DNA of 64,000 bases, from assembly GCF_003293595.1 (NCBI RefSeq), contig NZ_CP022162.1, positions 1,085,737-1,149,736 of the forward strand, given 5' to 3'. Positions 62,755 to 64,000 of the stretch are shown one piece after another. Origin of the DNA: Microbacterium sp. PM5 (GTDB lineage Bacteria; Actinomycetota; Actinomycetes; Actinomycetales; Microbacteriaceae). The position numbers were made by a program, and so were the translations under genes. Position 1 is the first letter of the stretch. The number at the start of each line of letters is the position of its first letter. The notes beneath the pieces are model-generated. The model was not told the DNA's origin and searched no databases. It saw only the letters and a list, made by a program, of their open reading frames with translations.

Positions 62755-64000
62755 TCAGTCCCAGCGCACGACGGGCGGCGTCACCGTGAGATCGACCAGT
62801 GCAGACCCCAGCGACGGCAGGAACAGGAACGAGCAGCCGGTGCGGCGCTGGCCGTTGACGTCGCAGTCCGCGGTGACCTCGACGCCGCCCAGATACGGCG
62901 TACGCACTTGACCCGGATCGCCGTACATCGCCTCGGGCTTCAGGTTCGCGAGCTTCGCCTGCGTCTCGGCGCGGAGGCTGCGGGTGATGGTCCCGTCGAT
63001 GATCTTCGTGCCGTCGCTCAGGTTCTCCGGAATGTCGATGCCGCATCCTGCGGTGAGGTTCGTCGACGCGATGCACGTGTCGACCGCGCTGCGGACGGCG
63101 GTCTGGAACAGGCTCGTCCCGGCATCGCTGAGCTCGACGGTGGTGTCGAACCGCAGCGAGAAGTCGTTCGGGTCGGCCGCGATGAGGGTCGTCGTTCCCG
63201 ACAGTGTGTAGTTGGGGTTGTCGATCTCGACCGTGACGGTCCCCGGGAACACGGTGATCGAGTCGCTGTCGACCGGCACGCCGTTGACCGTCGCGTTGAG
63301 GCCGCGGAAGCTGCCGCCGAGGTAGATGTCGACCGTGCCGTGCGCCAGCTTCCACGTGCCGTCATCCTCGTAGTCGACGACGTCGAACTGGCCGCTCACC
63401 GGCTTTCCGCCGATCGTGTAGTCGACGCGCACGGGGATCGAGTATCCCTTGTCGCCGCCCTTCGGCACCGACACGACGACGTTCTCGATCGCACCCTTCG
63501 CGGATGCGGCGGCGAGCGCGTCATCCGACAGGAGCGTGCCCTGACGCGGCTTCGAGTCGAGCATCGCGAGCGCCGCCTCGCTGTCGCCGGCGGCGAGCGC
63601 ATTCAGGTAATCGGACACGACCCTCTCGGGGGCGGTGCTGGCCGTCGTCGCCGCGCGCACCGCGAACGCCACGCCCAGAGCGATGGCCAGCAGCACCACC
63701 ATTCCGCCGGCGATGATGCCGATCAGCGCCCCGGTGGGAAGCTTCTTTCGCGGCGGTACCGGCGCCTGTCCGTCTGCGGGAAGCGGCTGCGGGGCGGGCT
63801 GCGGGACCGGAGCGCCGTACGGTACCGGGCCGCCGGCCTGCTGCGGAGGTGTGAACGCCGCGACGTACGGCCCTGCCGCCGCGTGCTCCGTGGGTGCCGG
63901 CGTGACGACGGTGGCCTCGGCAGCCGCCTCCGTCGCGCGCGGCACCCACTGGGCCGCCGCGGCATCCCACCGCAATGCGCCCGCGACCCATTCGCCACGC
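62755..64000 (-). CDS. Membrane-anchored protein with Pro-rich N-terminus, 5' end outside window
   Basis: The visible 415 residues read on the minus strand and continue past the window start side (64000), since the frame is open with GEWVAGALRWDAAAAQW before the first candidate start. A short Trp-containing N-terminal module is followed by a Pro/Ala/Gln-rich linker, KKLPTGALIGIIAGGMVVLL as a membrane helix, and an external part with YLNALAAGDSEAALAML and beta-rich repeats that include Cys pairs (CIASTNLTAGCG). It resembles actinobacterial DUF4878-like or zinc-ribbon surface proteins; I give no specific function. Confidence 0.7.
   Translation of the reverse strand, partial: RGEWVAGALRWDAAAAQWVPRATEAAAEATVVTPAPTEHAAAGPYVAAFTPPQQAGGPVPYGAPVPQPAPQPLPADGQAPVPPRKKLPTGALIGIIAGGMVVLLAIALGVAFAVRAATTASTAPERVVSDYLNALAAGDSEAALAMLDSKPRQGTLLSDDALAAASAKGAIENVVVSVPKGGDKGYSIPVRVDYTIGGKPVSGQFDVVDYEDDGTWKLAHGTVDIYLGGSFRGLNATVNGVPVDSDSITVFPGTVTVEIDNPNYTLSGTTTLIAADPNDFSLRFDTTVELSDAGTSLFQTAVRSAVDTCIASTNLTAGCGIDIPENLSDGTKIIDGTITRSLRAETQAKLANLKPEAMYGDPGQVRTPYLGGVEVTADCDVNGQRRTGCSFLFLPSLGSALVDLTVTPPVVRWD

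Noticed and set aside
1..64000. CRISPR array, prophage or transposon
   Set aside because: No regularly spaced direct repeats, no transposase, integrase, capsid or terminase motifs on either strand.

Overview
This 64-kb window is ordinary core chromosome from a high-GC Gram-positive bacterium. It is most likely a member of the Microbacteriaceae, and Microbacterium or a close relative fits best. The evidence is composition (strong GC bias, GTG/TTG starts), gene order (ruvCAB-yajC-secDF-rsh; pdxR/pdxST; the aro cluster followed by efp-nusB; pyrR-pyrB-pyrC-carAB-pyrF), an actinobacterial mIHF domain, and a NamH-type UDP-MurNAc hydroxylase, which predicts the N-glycolylated muramic acid known from Microbacterium. 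I see no prophage, insertion sequence, CRISPR array, integron or restriction system. Coding density is high and many genes overlap by 1-20 bases.

Layout. 1-5.4 kb: the 5' end of a DUF3000-like gene, an alpha/beta hydrolase, a ZapE-type ATPase, an Amt ammonium transporter behind a GlnR-like site, a PemK/MazF-fold protein, and two small membrane proteins on the minus strand. 5.5-6.1 kb: four tRNA genes (Val-CAC on minus; Gly-GCC, Cys-GCA and Val-GAC on plus). 6.1-6.46 kb: no gene, two strong hairpins, one forming a minus-strand terminator. 6.46-12.2 kb: a COG4705 membrane protein, a GcvR-like double-ACT protein, an SLC13/ArsB-type transporter, thrS behind a possible threonine-rich leader peptide, a HIT protein and a hypothetical. 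12.3-16.1 kb: the vitamin B6 locus, pdxY-pdxR facing away from pdxS-pdxT. 16.1-25.4 kb: DUF1697, YebC/PmpR, ruvCAB, yajC, secD, secF and a bifunctional RelA/SpoT homologue.

25.4-32.9 kb: an AbiEi-like protein, a DUF349 protein, a small membrane protein, rarA, a Nudix-TPR-Nudix fusion, a DUF1361 membrane protein, rpsD and a small YtxH-like protein. 33-43.3 kb: one long run alaS-ruvX-mltG-aroE-aroC-aroK-aroB-(GNAT)-aroQ, then efp and nusB. 43.3-46.8 kb: a membrane-anchored esterase, namH and a small membrane protein. 46.8-57.1 kb: a complete UMP-synthesis operon with a PyrR-binding hairpin in its leader, running into an mIHF-guanylate kinase fusion and rpoZ. 57.2-62.7 kb: metK, priA (helicase motifs lost), fmt, rsmB. 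The window ends inside a minus-strand membrane-anchored protein gene.

The main things to look at are the mIHF-Gmk fusion, the Nudix-TPR-Nudix protein, namH, the PyrR RNA hairpin, the thrS leader ORF, a palindromic repeat that forms the C-terminus of CarA, and the many start codons sitting 6-7 nt after a TANNNT box, which suggests leaderless mRNAs. No search or structure prediction was run; family names rest on motif and sequence recall.
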